This document shows, in pieces, positions 51,006-60,571 of a stretch of DNA of 64,000 nucleotides (position 1 is the first letter of the stretch; every line of letters starts with the position of its first letter). Source of the DNA: Acidimicrobiales bacterium. GTDB taxonomy: Bacteria > Actinomycetota > Acidimicrobiia > Acidimicrobiales > JAHEJN01. Position numbers and translations under genes: made by a program. The notes under the pieces were generated by a model. That model was not told the DNA's origin and did no database searches. It saw only the letters and a program-made list of their open reading frames with translations. The stretch is from positions 1-64,000 of the forward strand of contig JAHEJN010000001.1 in the NCBI GenBank assembly GCA_024638845.1, written 5' to 3'.

Positions 51006-53978
51006 ATGACTTCGAGGGAATCGATGTGGAGGGCAGCAGGGCTGCAACTCGGCAAGCACTGGAAGCTCGTTGCTCTCGGCGTGGTGGCGTTCACCGCCGT
51101 CTTGTTGATCGGGCTGTCGCAGGTGGAGTTCGCCACCGGCCAGGACAGCTACCTCAACAAGGACTCCCAAGCCGCCATCGACAACGTCGAGTTCCAGAGC
51201 CAGTTCGGCGGCGAGACCCTGGTGCTGTTGATCACCGCCGACGACGACCACGACGTCTCCGATTTGTTCTCGGGCGCCAACCTCACCGAGCTCGAACGAC
51301 TCACGGCCGAGCTCGAAGCCATCCCCGAGGCATTCGCGGTCATCACCCCGCGGGTGTCGCTCGAATGGAGCGACGCGCTCATCAAGGGCCCCGGTCGCGA
51401 GGCGCTGCTCAATGCCGCGTCACGTGATCCCGATCCGGACGGCGTCGCGGCTCGCAATGCCGACGTCCAGATCAGCCTGGCCCGCCTCGGCGCGGTGACC
51501 GACCAGGAGATCGGGAACCCCGACTGGGCCGACCTGCTCATCTTCGGGAACGACGGGTTTGCGGTGACCGACGGCGAGATCGTCGCCCCCGCCGACGCCG
51601 ATCGTGCGATCCGCCTGTCGCTGGCCAGCACCTTCCCCAGCCAGAAGGTGGCCGTCGGTGGTGTCGTGCTGCCCGGCAATGCGACCCTCGACGAGCAGTC
51701 AGCGGGCACCGAGAAGATCCTCGAGGTGCTCGAGACGGCCGACCTCGAGGGCTTCGAGCTGATACCGACCGGCTCTCCGGTGTATCTGCGGGAGATCAAC
51801 GACTACCTCAAGGGGGGCCTGGTCACGCTGGGCCTGGCCGCCATCGCCGTCATGGCGGTGATCCTGATCTTCCTGTTCCGCGTGCGGTGGCGCCTGCTCC
51901 CCCTGCTCAGCGTGGTGATGGGCGTGATCTGGACGTTCTCGCTTCTCGGCCTGATCGGTATCGACCTGTCGCTGGTCACCATCTCGGGTCTTCCGATCCT
52001 CATCGGCCTCGGCATCGACTTCTCCATCCAGATCCACAACCGCATCGAGGAGGAGTCCGCCCTCGATCGCGATCCGCATCCCATCTCCGAGACCCTGGCC
52101 AACGTCGGCCCTGCCCTGGTGGTGGCCACGGTCGGGTCGGCGCTCGCGTTCCTCGCGCTCCAGATCTCCCAGGTGCCGATGATCCGCGACTTCGGCGTGA
52201 TGCTGGCCATCGGCGTGGTGCTCCTGTTGGTGGGCGGCATCATCTTGCCCTCCACCATTCTGGGCGTGCGTGAGTACCGGCACCGCACCGACACCCGCAA
52301 GCCGTCGTTTGTCGAGCGCATCGTCGTCTTCCTCGGCTCCATGCCGTCCAAGGTCGGCCCGATCCTGGTGGTCACCGCCGTCGCCCTCTTCGCGATCGGG
52401 GTGGCCGTCGAGGGCCAGACCAAGATCGAGTCCGACCCCATCAAGTGGATCGATCAGGGGTCACAGGTCGTCGCCGACGTCGACACCCTCGAGGAGCGCA
52501 CCGGCTTCTCGACGACCCTCGGCATCCTCGTCGAGGCCAACAACACCCTCGACCCCAGCGTGAACGACCTGATCTGGGACTTCACCCTCGATGCCGAGCA
52601 GCGACCTGCTGTCGTCACCACCTCCAGCGTGGTGAACACGATGGGCAAGATCCTGCTCATCCCGGGCGCGACCGCGCTCACTCCGACGTCGGCCGAGCTC
52701 CAGGCCGCCATCGACGTCATGCCGCCGGCCATCGCCAGGGCGCTGCTCAACGACGATGGTACGGCCACGCAGCTCAACCTGCGGTTGGCCGGAGCCAGCC
52801 TCGAAGAGCGGGCCGAGATCGTTGCTGAGCTCGAGGCGGATCTCGAGAGTCGTATCGCGGCGCTCGAGGTGCCCGCCGACAGCGTCCTCAACCAAGGCCT
52901 CGACGCCGGAGAGCCGCAAGTGCGGGCCGTTCCTGCCGGTCTGGCCGTGGTCGGCGTCGGGTTGCTCGAGAACCTGTCGGCCAACCGCGCCATCCTCACC
53001 TACCTGGGTCTGGCCATCGTGGCGTTGTGGTTGCTCGTGAGGTACCGCTCGATCACCCGGGCCGCTCTGGCCCTGGTGCCGGTCAGCCTGGCGGTCGGCA
53101 TCTCGTCGATCATCGTGGGCCTGCTCGGAATCACCCTGAGCCCGCTCACGACGGTCGGCGGGCCGCTGGTCATCGCGACCTGTTCGGAGTTCGCCGTCCT
53201 CATCCTTGCGCGCTACATCGAGGAGCGACAGCGTGGCCTCGAGCCGCGTGCGGCGAGCGACACGGCATCGGGTCGCACCGGCCGGGCGTTCTTCACGTCG
53301 GCGGCCACGACCATCGGGGGCTTCGCGGTGTTGATGGTGTCGCCCTTGCCCCTGCTGCGCGACTTCGGTGTCATCGTCACCCTGAACGTCGCCATCGCCC
53401 TGCTGGCCGCGCTCGTCATCATGCCGCCGCTCGTGGTCTGGGCCGACGAGAGGGGCTGGCTCGGTGTGAAACAGCAGCCCGGTGCGGTGAAGCTCGCCGC
53501 CCACGATCGCACCCAGGCCGTCGGCGCCGGCATCGCCGCCGCAGTCGTGATCCTCACCGGCATCGGGCTCTACGCCGCGGCCGAGACATCGAGCGGCGAG
53601 GCCCAGGAACTGGCCTTCGTCGCGGTCCCGTTGCCGACCCCGACTCCGGCGCCCACGCCGACCCCTGCCCCCGAGACCGAGCCCTCCGACGACGGCGAGA
53701 CAGCGGCCATCGACGTCACCCAGTTCGGAACCGACCGACCCGAGGGGCTGGTCGGAGGGATCCTGTTCGATCTCCTCACCGCCGAGGGCGTCGATCCCCA
53801 GCTCGCGGTGTGCACCGCCGAGACGCTGCTCTCGCGTGCCACCGAAGCCGATCTCATCGCATCGGGTCTGGCCACCTTCAGCGACGAATCGCTGGTGCCG
53901 GTGATCGCGGCCGGGCTCGATTGCGGCGTGACCCAGGAGCAGATCGACGCCACGATCGCCACCGCCCGCGCCGGCTGA
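51006..53978 (+). CDS. MMPL/RND-family transporter with C-terminal extracytoplasmic domain
   Basis: A 990-residue protein with two MMPL halves. Each has one helix, a large loop and a block of five helices (~275-400 and ~665-810). Landmarks are GLGIDFSIQIHNRIEEE and ATVGSALAFLALQISQVPMIRDFG in the first half, mirrored by TTIGGFAVLMVSPLPLLRDFG in the second. After a last helix near 845 comes a Pro/Thr linker and a ~75-residue domain with two cysteines. Likely exports lipids or hopanoid-like compounds. An AAGGGGGAAGG binding site precedes ATG 51006. Confidence 0.82.
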   Translation: MTSRESMWRAAGLQLGKHWKLVALGVVAFTAVLLIGLSQVEFATGQDSYLNKDSQAAIDNVEFQSQFGGETLVLLITADDDHDVSDLFSGANLTELERLTAELEAIPEAFAVITPRVSLEWSDALIKGPGREALLNAASRDPDPDGVAARNADVQISLARLGAVTDQEIGNPDWADLLIFGNDGFAVTDGEIVAPADADRAIRLSLASTFPSQKVAVGGVVLPGNATLDEQSAGTEKILEVLETADLEGFELIPTGSPVYLREINDYLKGGLVTLGLAAIAVMAVILIFLFRVRWRLLPLLSVVMGVIWTFSLLGLIGIDLSLVTISGLPILIGLGIDFSIQIHNRIEEESALDRDPHPISETLANVGPALVVATVGSALAFLALQISQVPMIRDFGVMLAIGVVLLLVGGIILPSTILGVREYRHRTDTRKPSFVERIVVFLGSMPSKVGPILVVTAVALFAIGVAVEGQTKIESDPIKWIDQGSQVVADVDTLEERTGFSTTLGILVEANNTLDPSVNDLIWDFTLDAEQRPAVVTTSSVVNTMGKILLIPGATALTPTSAELQAAIDVMPPAIARALLNDDGTATQLNLRLAGASLEERAEIVAELEADLESRIAALEVPADSVLNQGLDAGEPQVRAVPAGLAVVGVGLLENLSANRAILTYLGLAIVALWLLVRYRSITRAALALVPVSLAVGISSIIVGLLGITLSPLTTVGGPLVIATCSEFAVLILARYIEERQRGLEPRAASDTASGRTGRAFFTSAATTIGGFAVLMVSPLPLLRDFGVIVTLNVAIALLAALVIMPPLVVWADERGWLGVKQQPGAVKLAAHDRTQAVGAGIAAAVVILTGIGLYAAAETSSGEAQELAFVAVPLPTPTPAPTPTPAPETEPSDDGETAAIDVTQFGTDRPEGLVGGILFDLLTAEGVDPQLAVCTAETLLSRATEADLIASGLATFSDESLVPVIAAGLDCGVTQEQIDATIATARAG

Positions 53979-53988
53979 CCCCGGTTCG

Positions 53989-55152
53989 ATGACCATCGAC
54001 ATCGACTTCGACGCCGACGAGCTCGCGGCGTGCGTCTCGTGCGGGCTGTGTCTGCCCCATTGTCCCACCTACCGGGTCACCGGCGACGACACTGCGTCGC
54101 CCCGGGGCCGGATCTCGCTCATGCGCATGCTCGACGAGGGCACCGCTCCCCTCGACGACCACGTCATCGAGTCGATGGCGTCGTGCATCCAGTGTCGTGG
54201 CTGCGAGCCCGCATGCCCGAGCGGCGTGCCCTTCGGCCACCTGATGGAGGCCACCCGTGAGGCGATGGTCCGGGCCGGTGCCATCACCCCATGGTGGCAG
54301 CGACTGGCCTTTCGCACCCTCGGTCATCACCGACTGCTCCTGACCGGATCGTCGATGCTGGCCGTGGCTCAGCGGCTGCGGCTCGTTCCCTCGAAGCGGC
54401 TGGGGTTGCCGGCGCGCCTGCCGATTCGGCGCGCGGCCCATCGCAGCTCGGGGAACGACGTGTACCTGTTCACCGGGTGCGTGATGGACGCGTGGCAGCG
54501 CGAAACCCATCTTGCGGTGCAACGGGTGATCGAGGCAACAGGCGCCGGGGTCACCCCCACCGCTGATCGGGCCCCGTGTTGTGGTGCGCTGCACTCCCAC
54601 GCCGGGTTGGGCGACCCGGCTCGATCGCTGGCCCGCGAGGTGATGCGCGACCTCCCCGGCGACCAACCGATCATCGTCGACTCGGCCGGCTGCGGCGCGG
54701 CCTTGAAGGACTACGGCCATCTGCTGGGCACGACCGAGGCCGCAGCCTTCTCAGCCCGGGTGGTCGACGCCAACGAATGGCTGGCCGACCATCTCCACGA
54801 GCTGCCGGTTCCGATCGAGCCGCTCGATCTGCGGGTCGCGGTGCAGGACCCTTGCCATCTCCGGCACGTGCAGCGTGCCCATCTTCCCGTCCGCGCCGTG
54901 CTGGCGCCGCACGTCCGCGAGGTCGTCGAGCTCGACGACGACGGCCTGTGTTGTGGAGCCGGCGGGGCGTACTCGGTGCTCGAACCCGAGCTGGCGGGCA
55001 AGGTCCGCGACCGCAAGCGGGAGGCCATCGATCGAGCTCGCCCCGACGTGGTCGCCAGCGCCAATCCCGGCTGCCTGTTGCACCTGGCGGCCACCGGCCT
55101 CGACGTGCGCCACCCCATCGAGCTGGTCGCGGAGGCCCTCGATCTGGACTGA
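53989..55152 (+). CDS. Glycolate oxidase iron-sulfur subunit (GlcF-like)
   Basis: A 387-residue protein with two N-terminal [4Fe-4S] motifs (Cys15, 18, 21, 25 and Cys66, 69, 72, 76). Two CCG domains follow, seen as PCCGAL and LCCGAGG with their partner cysteines. This is the layout of GlcF and related heterodisulfide-reductase-like electron-transfer subunits. It would carry electrons from a GlcD/GlcE flavoprotein. A GlcE-like gene lies 8 kb away at the window edge on the opposite strand, and GlcD may lie beyond. Ends 64 bp before proS. Confidence 0.85.
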   Translation: MTIDIDFDADELAACVSCGLCLPHCPTYRVTGDDTASPRGRISLMRMLDEGTAPLDDHVIESMASCIQCRGCEPACPSGVPFGHLMEATREAMVRAGAITPWWQRLAFRTLGHHRLLLTGSSMLAVAQRLRLVPSKRLGLPARLPIRRAAHRSSGNDVYLFTGCVMDAWQRETHLAVQRVIEATGAGVTPTADRAPCCGALHSHAGLGDPARSLAREVMRDLPGDQPIIVDSAGCGAALKDYGHLLGTTEAAAFSARVVDANEWLADHLHELPVPIEPLDLRVAVQDPCHLRHVQRAHLPVRAVLAPHVREVVELDDDGLCCGAGGAYSVLEPELAGKVRDRKREAIDRARPDVVASANPGCLLHLAATGLDVRHPIELVAEALDLD

Positions 55153-55216
55153 GCCGGCCGCGGCCGGCGCACGAAACGGCTGCCCCGTCGACACCGGACC
55201 GGTACGGTTGCCCCTC

Positions 55217-56926
55217 ATGCGCTGGTCGAAGCTCTTCATACCCACACTCCGCGACGCCCCCGGCGACGCCGAGGCCGCCAGTCATCGACTCCTGGTGCGC
55301 GGCGGGTTCATGCGCCAGCTGCACGCCGGCCATTACTCGCTCCTACCCCTCGGCCTGCGGGTGCACGACAAGGTCGAGCGCATCGTGCGCGAGGAGATGA
55401 ACGCCATCGGAGCCCAGGAGTTCCTGCTGCCCGCTATGCACCCGGCGTCGGTGTGGGAGCAGTCGGGCCGGTGGCAGCTGATGGGCGACGAGATGTTCCG
55501 GCTCACCGACCGCAAGGGTGCCGACCTGGCGCTGGGCATGACCCACGAGGAGGTCATCGCCGGCATCGCCACCGAAGTGAGCTCGTACCGGATGCTCCCT
55601 CAGCTCTGGTACCAGATCCAGTGGAAGTTCCGCGACGAGCCCCGGCCCAAGGCGGGCCTGTTGCGCGTGCGCGAATTCGCCATGAAGGACTCGTACTCCT
55701 TCGACATCGACGAAGCCGGCCTCGACGCGTCGTTCGACCTCCATCACGACGCCTACGTGCGGATCTTCGAGCGGCTGAGCCTGCCCGCCATACCCGTCGA
55801 GGCGTCGTCGGGCGCGATGGGCGGCAGCGACAGCATCGAGTTCATGGTGCCGTCCCCCGCCGGTGAGGACGATGTCGTGCGCTGTGTGGCCTGTGGCTAT
55901 GCCGCCAACATCGAGCGGGCCACCTCGCAGCTCGAGCCAGTGGCCGATCCCGCCGAGGCGGCCGCGCTCGAGCGTTTCGCCACGCCCGGCGTGGTCACCA
56001 TCGCGGCGCTCGCCGCCTTCGAGGGCGGCGCTCCTGCCGATCGACAGCTGAAGTCGCTCATCATGGTGGCCGACGGGGAGATGGTGGCCGCAGTCCTCCG
56101 AGGCGACCATCAGCTCAATCTCCAGAAGCTCAGCGACGCGCTGGGCGTCGCCGCCATCCGGCCCGCCGAGCCCGAGGAGACCGAGGCCGCCCTCGGCGCC
56201 AAGCCCGGTTCGCTGGGACCGGTGGACGTCAGCGGGGTCAGGGTGGTGGTCGATCGGGCCCTCGAGGGGCGGACGAACATGGTCACCGGCGCCAACGCCG
56301 ACGGCTTCCACCTCCGCGGCGTGAGCATCGAGCGCGACGTGCAGGTCGACCTGTGGGCCGACCTGCGGGAAGTGTCCGCCGGCGAGGCGTGTCCCAACTG
56401 CGGGCGACCGCTCGAGATCGTGCGGTGCATCGAAGCCGGTCACATCTTCAAGCTCGGGCGCAAGTACACCGAAGCCATGGGCGTCACCGTGCTCGACGAA
56501 GACGGCAAGACACGGGTGCCCATCATGGGCAGCTACGGCATCGGCATCGGTCGGGGTGTCGCCGCCATCGCCGAGACGTTCCACGACGACAACGGGCTCA
56601 TGTGGCCGGTGGCGGTCGCCCCCTACGAGGTGGTCATCACCGTCGTCAACGTAAAGGACGAGGCCAGCACCGCTGCGGCACAGGCTCTCTACGACGAGCT
56701 CCGGGCCGCCCACGTCGACGTCCTCCTCGACGACCGAAATGCTCGGGCCGGCGTGAAGTTCGCCGATGCCGAGCTGATCGGCATCCCGTTCCGCATCACG
56801 ATCGGTCCCCGCACCCTCGGCGACGGTGAGGTCGAGCTCACACCACGCCGCACCGGCGACACGACCGTGGTGGCCATCGAGGCGATCGCCGCCGAGGTGA
56901 CCGCGCTCGTCGCCGACGCCCGCTGA
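55217..56926 (+). CDS. proS: Prolyl-tRNA synthetase (bacterial type)
   Basis: A 569-residue class II synthetase from ATG 55217; the upstream frame overlaps glcF antisense. Motif 2 is FRDEPRPKAGLLRVREF; motif 3 is GSYGIGIGRGVAAIAE. The tenfold insertion between them (residues ~225-405) is the editing domain of bacterial ProRS that removes mischarged alanine. The ~95 C-terminal residues form the anticodon-binding domain. Length is normal for the type. It is the only housekeeping translation gene in the window. Confidence 0.96.
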   Translation: MRWSKLFIPTLRDAPGDAEAASHRLLVRGGFMRQLHAGHYSLLPLGLRVHDKVERIVREEMNAIGAQEFLLPAMHPASVWEQSGRWQLMGDEMFRLTDRKGADLALGMTHEEVIAGIATEVSSYRMLPQLWYQIQWKFRDEPRPKAGLLRVREFAMKDSYSFDIDEAGLDASFDLHHDAYVRIFERLSLPAIPVEASSGAMGGSDSIEFMVPSPAGEDDVVRCVACGYAANIERATSQLEPVADPAEAAALERFATPGVVTIAALAAFEGGAPADRQLKSLIMVADGEMVAAVLRGDHQLNLQKLSDALGVAAIRPAEPEETEAALGAKPGSLGPVDVSGVRVVVDRALEGRTNMVTGANADGFHLRGVSIERDVQVDLWADLREVSAGEACPNCGRPLEIVRCIEAGHIFKLGRKYTEAMGVTVLDEDGKTRVPIMGSYGIGIGRGVAAIAETFHDDNGLMWPVAVAPYEVVITVVNVKDEASTAAAQALYDELRAAHVDVLLDDRNARAGVKFADAELIGIPFRITIGPRTLGDGEVELTPRRTGDTTVVAIEAIAAEVTALVADAR

Positions 56927-56954
56927 CCCCCTCCCTTCCCCCACCCCCAAGGCC

Positions 56955-57002
56955 TTCTGGCGCGCTATCGATGCACCCTGACGACGCCATTGCGCGCCAG
57001 AA
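56955..57002. repeat. 48-bp palindromic element, copy 1
   Basis: An 11-bp arm TTCTGGCGCGC at 56955-56965 and its exact inverse at 56992-57002 enclose a 26-bp centre. An equal-sized copy lies at 58017-58064. The right arm and centre overlap the last 12 codons and stop of the AbiEi/DUF559 gene. It is 28 bp after proS, but has no T-tract, so a simple terminator role is doubtful. Confidence 0.85.
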
Positions 57003-57960
57003 CGGTCGTTCCGGCCACCCGTCGGACGCCGTGAATGGCGCGCCGGAGCCGGGCGATGACTGCATCGGGCTGATGAAAGAGATCCGAGCCGGTCACCGAT
57101 ACGACATGCCAACCCGCCGCAACGAGCTCGGCCCGGCGCCGTTGATCGTGCTCCTGGTCGGTGAGTGAACCATGGTGGGTTGCGCTGTCGACCTCGACCA
57201 AGAGGGGAAGCACGGGATGGCGGAAATCGACTCGACCGACCCAGGCAGTTTCGCTGCCGACGTTCACCTGACGCACGAAGTCGGGTAGACCCGCTTGGGA
57301 GGCGAGTTGACGAAGGCGTGACTCGAGTCCCGACTCGGGCGGCCGATATCCCCGGACCGACCGTGCCGCAATCAGCTCGCGAAGCAGCTTGATGCCCGGT
57401 CGACCCTTCTCGGCGAGGTCGGCGAGCATGGCGGTCAACGATTCACTCGAGACCAGACCTCTGGACATGGCCGTGTCGAGCGCTCGCTCGAGCCGCAGCG
57501 GATGAACGTCGCGTCGGCCAGCCAGGTCGAAGATGGTGCGCGTCGGCGACGTGATCGGCACGCGGTCGTGCTCGGTGATGTGGCGAGCAAGAACCAGTCG
57601 GGGTTGATGGACCACGATTGTGGTGTCCTGATCTCGGAAGCCCGTACGTCCCGATGTCGTGACGTCGACCTCATGGCGTCGCCACCCGGGGAGTCCCCAG
57701 TGGTCGGCGGCTGACCAGGACGACACCACTGCGGGTTGTGGCGCGTGCAACACCGCGATCATCAGCTTCCTTGTCTGCGTTGCCGGAGCGCCGACCAACC
57801 GCAGGACGCGCGGCGTGACCCATTGGAGGGAGCCTCGGTCGATCCTTGCCCGCACCAACGCTCGTGATGCTCCCAGCTCGGTCAGCTGACGCCGCGCAAT
57901 CACGCCGTGTTGGGCCTCGCACACGGCGAGAATCCGAAGGTCGACCTCGGCTGGTGGCAT
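56965..57960 (-). CDS. AbiEi-like/DUF559 protein (putative nuclease)
   Basis: A 331-residue protein. Residues ~1-160 match the AbiEi/type IV antitoxin N-terminal region (winged-helix start ILAVCEAQHGVIARRQL and SWSAADHWGLPG). Residues ~215-310 are a DUF559-type nuclease-like domain with VDFRHPVLPLLVEVDSATHHG, DQEHDQRRRAELVAAGWHVV and a C-terminal His-Gln-Pro. This fold is related to very-short-patch and restriction endonucleases. Common in multicopy in actinobacteria with unknown job. The final 12 residues and stop are encoded by the 48-bp repeat, and a second copy lies just past its start. Confidence 0.8.
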   Translation of the reverse strand: MPPAEVDLRILAVCEAQHGVIARRQLTELGASRALVRARIDRGSLQWVTPRVLRLVGAPATQTRKLMIAVLHAPQPAVVSSWSAADHWGLPGWRRHEVDVTTSGRTGFRDQDTTIVVHQPRLVLARHITEHDRVPITSPTRTIFDLAGRRDVHPLRLERALDTAMSRGLVSSESLTAMLADLAEKGRPGIKLLRELIAARSVRGYRPPESGLESRLRQLASQAGLPDFVRQVNVGSETAWVGRVDFRHPVLPLLVEVDSATHHGSLTDQEHDQRRRAELVAAGWHVVSVTGSDLFHQPDAVIARLRRAIHGVRRVAGTTVLARNGVVRVHR

Positions 57961-58016
57961 GCCCCATGTTTGCGTCCCGCAGTGACAACCCGCGGCCCCA
58001 CTCCCCTCTCCACGGC

Positions 58017-58064
58017 TTCTGGCGCGCGCTCAGTACCCGACAGCAGCGCCATCGCGCGCCAGAA
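58017..58064. repeat. 48-bp palindromic element, copy 2
   Basis: Same arms and same spacing as the copy at 56955-57002: TTCTGGCGCGC at 58017-58027 and its inverse at 58054-58064, with one extra GC pair inside. Outside the arms a C-rich run on the left faces a G-rich run on the right, so the hairpin may extend. It sits between the divergent starts at 57960 and 58097. The right halves of the two copies are nearly identical (GCCATYGCGCGCCAGAA). Confidence 0.85.
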
Positions 58065-58096
58065 ACCAGGGGGGAGGGCGGTTGTAGTCTCGGGGC

Positions 58097-59314
58097 ATGT
58101 CGACATCGGGAAGCGACCGGGGGTGGCAGACCGAGTCGGAGTGGCGCGACCGGGTCGCCTGGGAGCTTCCCGACGGGGCCGGCCGGTCGCCACCGGGCGG
58201 ATCTCGCCGTTCGACGAGCGGGGTGATCGGAACCATTCTCGCCGGCCTGGTCGCGATCCTCGGCGTCATTGCCTGGATGTCGGCCACGAGCCCGGTCGAG
58301 GACCCGCCGACCGAGCCGGTCGCCGCCGCCGAGGCGACCGTCGAGCCCGTCGGGGAACCCGGACCCGATCTGTCCGATCCCGCGCTCGACATCGATGCGG
58401 CCGTGGAGTTCGTCGAGACGCGTGCCTCGGCCAGCTTCCGCCAGATGCTCACCGAGACGGCGGCCTCGATGGGCATCGCCTACCGCTCCGGTGACCAGCT
58501 CACCCTGCTCGACTTCGCCCGCGGGGAGATCGCCCCGATGGCCGAGTCGGTGCAGAGCCGCAGCGTCCCTGCCGTCGAGCTGTTCCGGGCCGCCGACGGG
58601 CGCACCTATGCCGTCGACGCTGCCACTCGTGAGGCAACACTGGTTGCCGGGGGCGGACATGTCGTCGAGACGCTGTGGCCCGGTCTGGTCGCCCGCACGG
58701 CGAGCCAGGGGCCGATCGTCGGGCCCGGCGAGCGGGCCACGGTCGGGCCCCTCGACGGCCGCGCCCCCCAGGTCGACGTGGCGCTGAGGGAAGGTGCCCG
58801 ACTCCTTCCCCTTCCCGGCTTCGGGCTCGTCCTCGTGTCGGCCGACGGATCCGATCTCGTCGGACCCGATGTCCTGGTGCACCTGAGCGACAACGAGATC
58901 GTCTCCGCCACCCCCCGCGGGTGGCTCGAACGAGTCACGACCGGGGCCGAGTCGACGTTGCAGGTGGTCGACACCGAGTCGGCGGAGCCTCTCGCGGTCC
59001 TGCCCGACACCTTCGGCCAGCCCGACGCCCACTACCTGCTCTCGCCCGACGTCGCCCACGTGCTGCGGATCGACGCCGACGGCAGCAGCGAGCTCTACTC
59101 GCTGGCCGACGGCGGCGTCACTTGGGTGATCGGCGACGGAATGCAGGAACCACGGTGGGCACCCGACTCGTCGTTCATCGTCTGGCTCGACACCGTGGCC
59201 GAAGAGGCCAAGCTGAAGATCATGTTCCTCGAGCCTCGGGCGTGGATCGCGGTGGGCCTCGCCGAGATCGGGGCCGGACTGCCCGATGGCGCCGAGCTGG
59301 TGATCGTGTCGTGA
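58097..59314 (+). CDS. Membrane-anchored protein of unknown function
   Basis: A 405-residue protein with a ~42-residue cytoplasmic N-terminus, one hydrophobic helix at about 43-62 and a long extracytoplasmic part. After an acidic Pro-rich linker the outer domain shows repeated beta-like segments such as GRTYAVDAATREATLVAGGG and LLSPDVAHVLRIDADGSSELYSLADGG, which look like propeller-type blades. No catalytic motif is recognised. Beta-propeller is an inference. Confidence 0.6.
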   Translation: MSTSGSDRGWQTESEWRDRVAWELPDGAGRSPPGGSRRSTSGVIGTILAGLVAILGVIAWMSATSPVEDPPTEPVAAAEATVEPVGEPGPDLSDPALDIDAAVEFVETRASASFRQMLTETAASMGIAYRSGDQLTLLDFARGEIAPMAESVQSRSVPAVELFRAADGRTYAVDAATREATLVAGGGHVVETLWPGLVARTASQGPIVGPGERATVGPLDGRAPQVDVALREGARLLPLPGFGLVLVSADGSDLVGPDVLVHLSDNEIVSATPRGWLERVTTGAESTLQVVDTESAEPLAVLPDTFGQPDAHYLLSPDVAHVLRIDADGSSELYSLADGGVTWVIGDGMQEPRWAPDSSFIVWLDTVAEEAKLKIMFLEPRAWIAVGLAEIGAGLPDGAELVIVS

Positions 59315-59324
59315 AGGTCGGGTC

Positions 59325-60515
59325 TCAACGAAGGGGCTGACCATCGGTTCGCCTGCGCACGGCGAGCGACGTCGCCAACATCATGGCGGCACCGAGCACC
59401 ATGAACAGCAGGGGCAGCATCCACGCCGTCGCGAAGTTGGCCGAATCGACGATGATCCCGAACACGAGCGGGGACACCATGGCTCCGACCCGAACGCCGG
59501 TCTGTACCACGGCGGTGGCCGCACCCGGAGCCTCGGGATGCTGTTCGATGACGCCCAGCAGCAACAGGCCGGGAAACGACCAGCCGACACCGAAGACGAT
59601 CAGGGTGCCGATGACCAGACCGGGCTTGGTTCCGGTGGCGAACAGCGGAAACGCAAGGGCGCCCACCACCAGCAGGAGCCCGACGAAACGGAACCGATCG
59701 AAGGACCTCCGGTCGGCCAGGGCGCCGAGCGAGACCCGGGACACCGTCATGATGACGCCACCCATGGTGAGCAGGAGACCGGCTCGACCCGCGCTGAACC
59801 CTGCGTCATCCACCGCCGCGGTCGTGAGGAAGCTCGCCACCGTGATCACTGCTCCGGCCGCCAAGCCACCGGCCGCGGCCGCCAGGCGCAGATGAGAGAT
59901 CCTCCAGATGTCGTTTCGCGACGTCGCGCGGCGCGGCTCGGGCGTGCGGGCCGCCGGCAACCACCACGCAACGGGGAGGGCGCACAGCGCAATCAGCCCG
60001 AACACCCCCCGCCAGCCGATCAGCCCGCCGAGCACGGGAACCGCCAACCCCGCAGCGCTCGTGACCACCGGCACCGCCGACTGCTTCAGACCCATGGCCA
60101 GACCACGTCGCTGCGGCACGATCGTGCCGGCGATGAACGTGTTGGTCGCCGGCTGCACGATCGCCTCGGCCACGCGGGCCACACCGAAACCCAGCACCAG
60201 CACCAGATAGCCGTCGGCGAACAGCGCGATCACGGCCGATCCGAGCATGGCAACGGTCAACCCGGTCCGTACGGCCCGGCGCGGTCCGAGGTCGGCGAAG
60301 GGACCGCCCACCTGGAGCGCCACCGCCGAGACGAAGAACCCGATGGTGAACAGGGCGCCGAAGGCCGTGTCGCCGATGCCGAGGTCGTCCTTGACCGACG
60401 GACCGAACGCTCCGAGGACAAACCCCGGAAACGCCACGATCCCGATCGACGCGGCTGCTGCTGCAGTCGGTCGGACGAACCCCGACGGGATTCGCTCATC
60501 GGACCGTGTGCGCAT
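59325..60515 (-). CDS. MFS transporter
   Basis: A 396-residue protein from ATG 60515 with about 12 hydrophobic segments. The loop 2-3 region GGPFADLGPRRAVRTGL is a degenerate MFS signature, and GALADRRSFDRFR is its second-half counterpart. The longer frame to 60623 overlaps the divergent dehydrogenase and is not used. Similar proteins are annotated as nitrate/cyanate-type or sugar-phosphate MFS; no substrate clue is visible. Convergent with the membrane-anchored protein, 10 bp apart. Confidence 0.82.
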   Translation of the reverse strand: MRTRSDERIPSGFVRPTAAAAASIGIVAFPGFVLGAFGPSVKDDLGIGDTAFGALFTIGFFVSAVALQVGGPFADLGPRRAVRTGLTVAMLGSAVIALFADGYLVLVLGFGVARVAEAIVQPATNTFIAGTIVPQRRGLAMGLKQSAVPVVTSAAGLAVPVLGGLIGWRGVFGLIALCALPVAWWLPAARTPEPRRATSRNDIWRISHLRLAAAAGGLAAGAVITVASFLTTAAVDDAGFSAGRAGLLLTMGGVIMTVSRVSLGALADRRSFDRFRFVGLLLVVGALAFPLFATGTKPGLVIGTLIVFGVGWSFPGLLLLGVIEQHPEAPGAATAVVQTGVRVGAMVSPLVFGIIVDSANFATAWMLPLLFMVLGAAMMLATSLAVRRRTDGQPLR

Positions 60516-60571
60516 TCGCCCGACCCTAGGCCGAGTGCCGCAGGGCGCCTCCCGTCGGCGATACTGCGAGG

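Noticed and set aside
56955..57002. Palindrome considered as a rho-independent terminator of proS
   Set aside because: The loop is long (26 bp), there is no T-tract on either side, and a copy of equal size lies between two divergent starts where a terminator is not expected.
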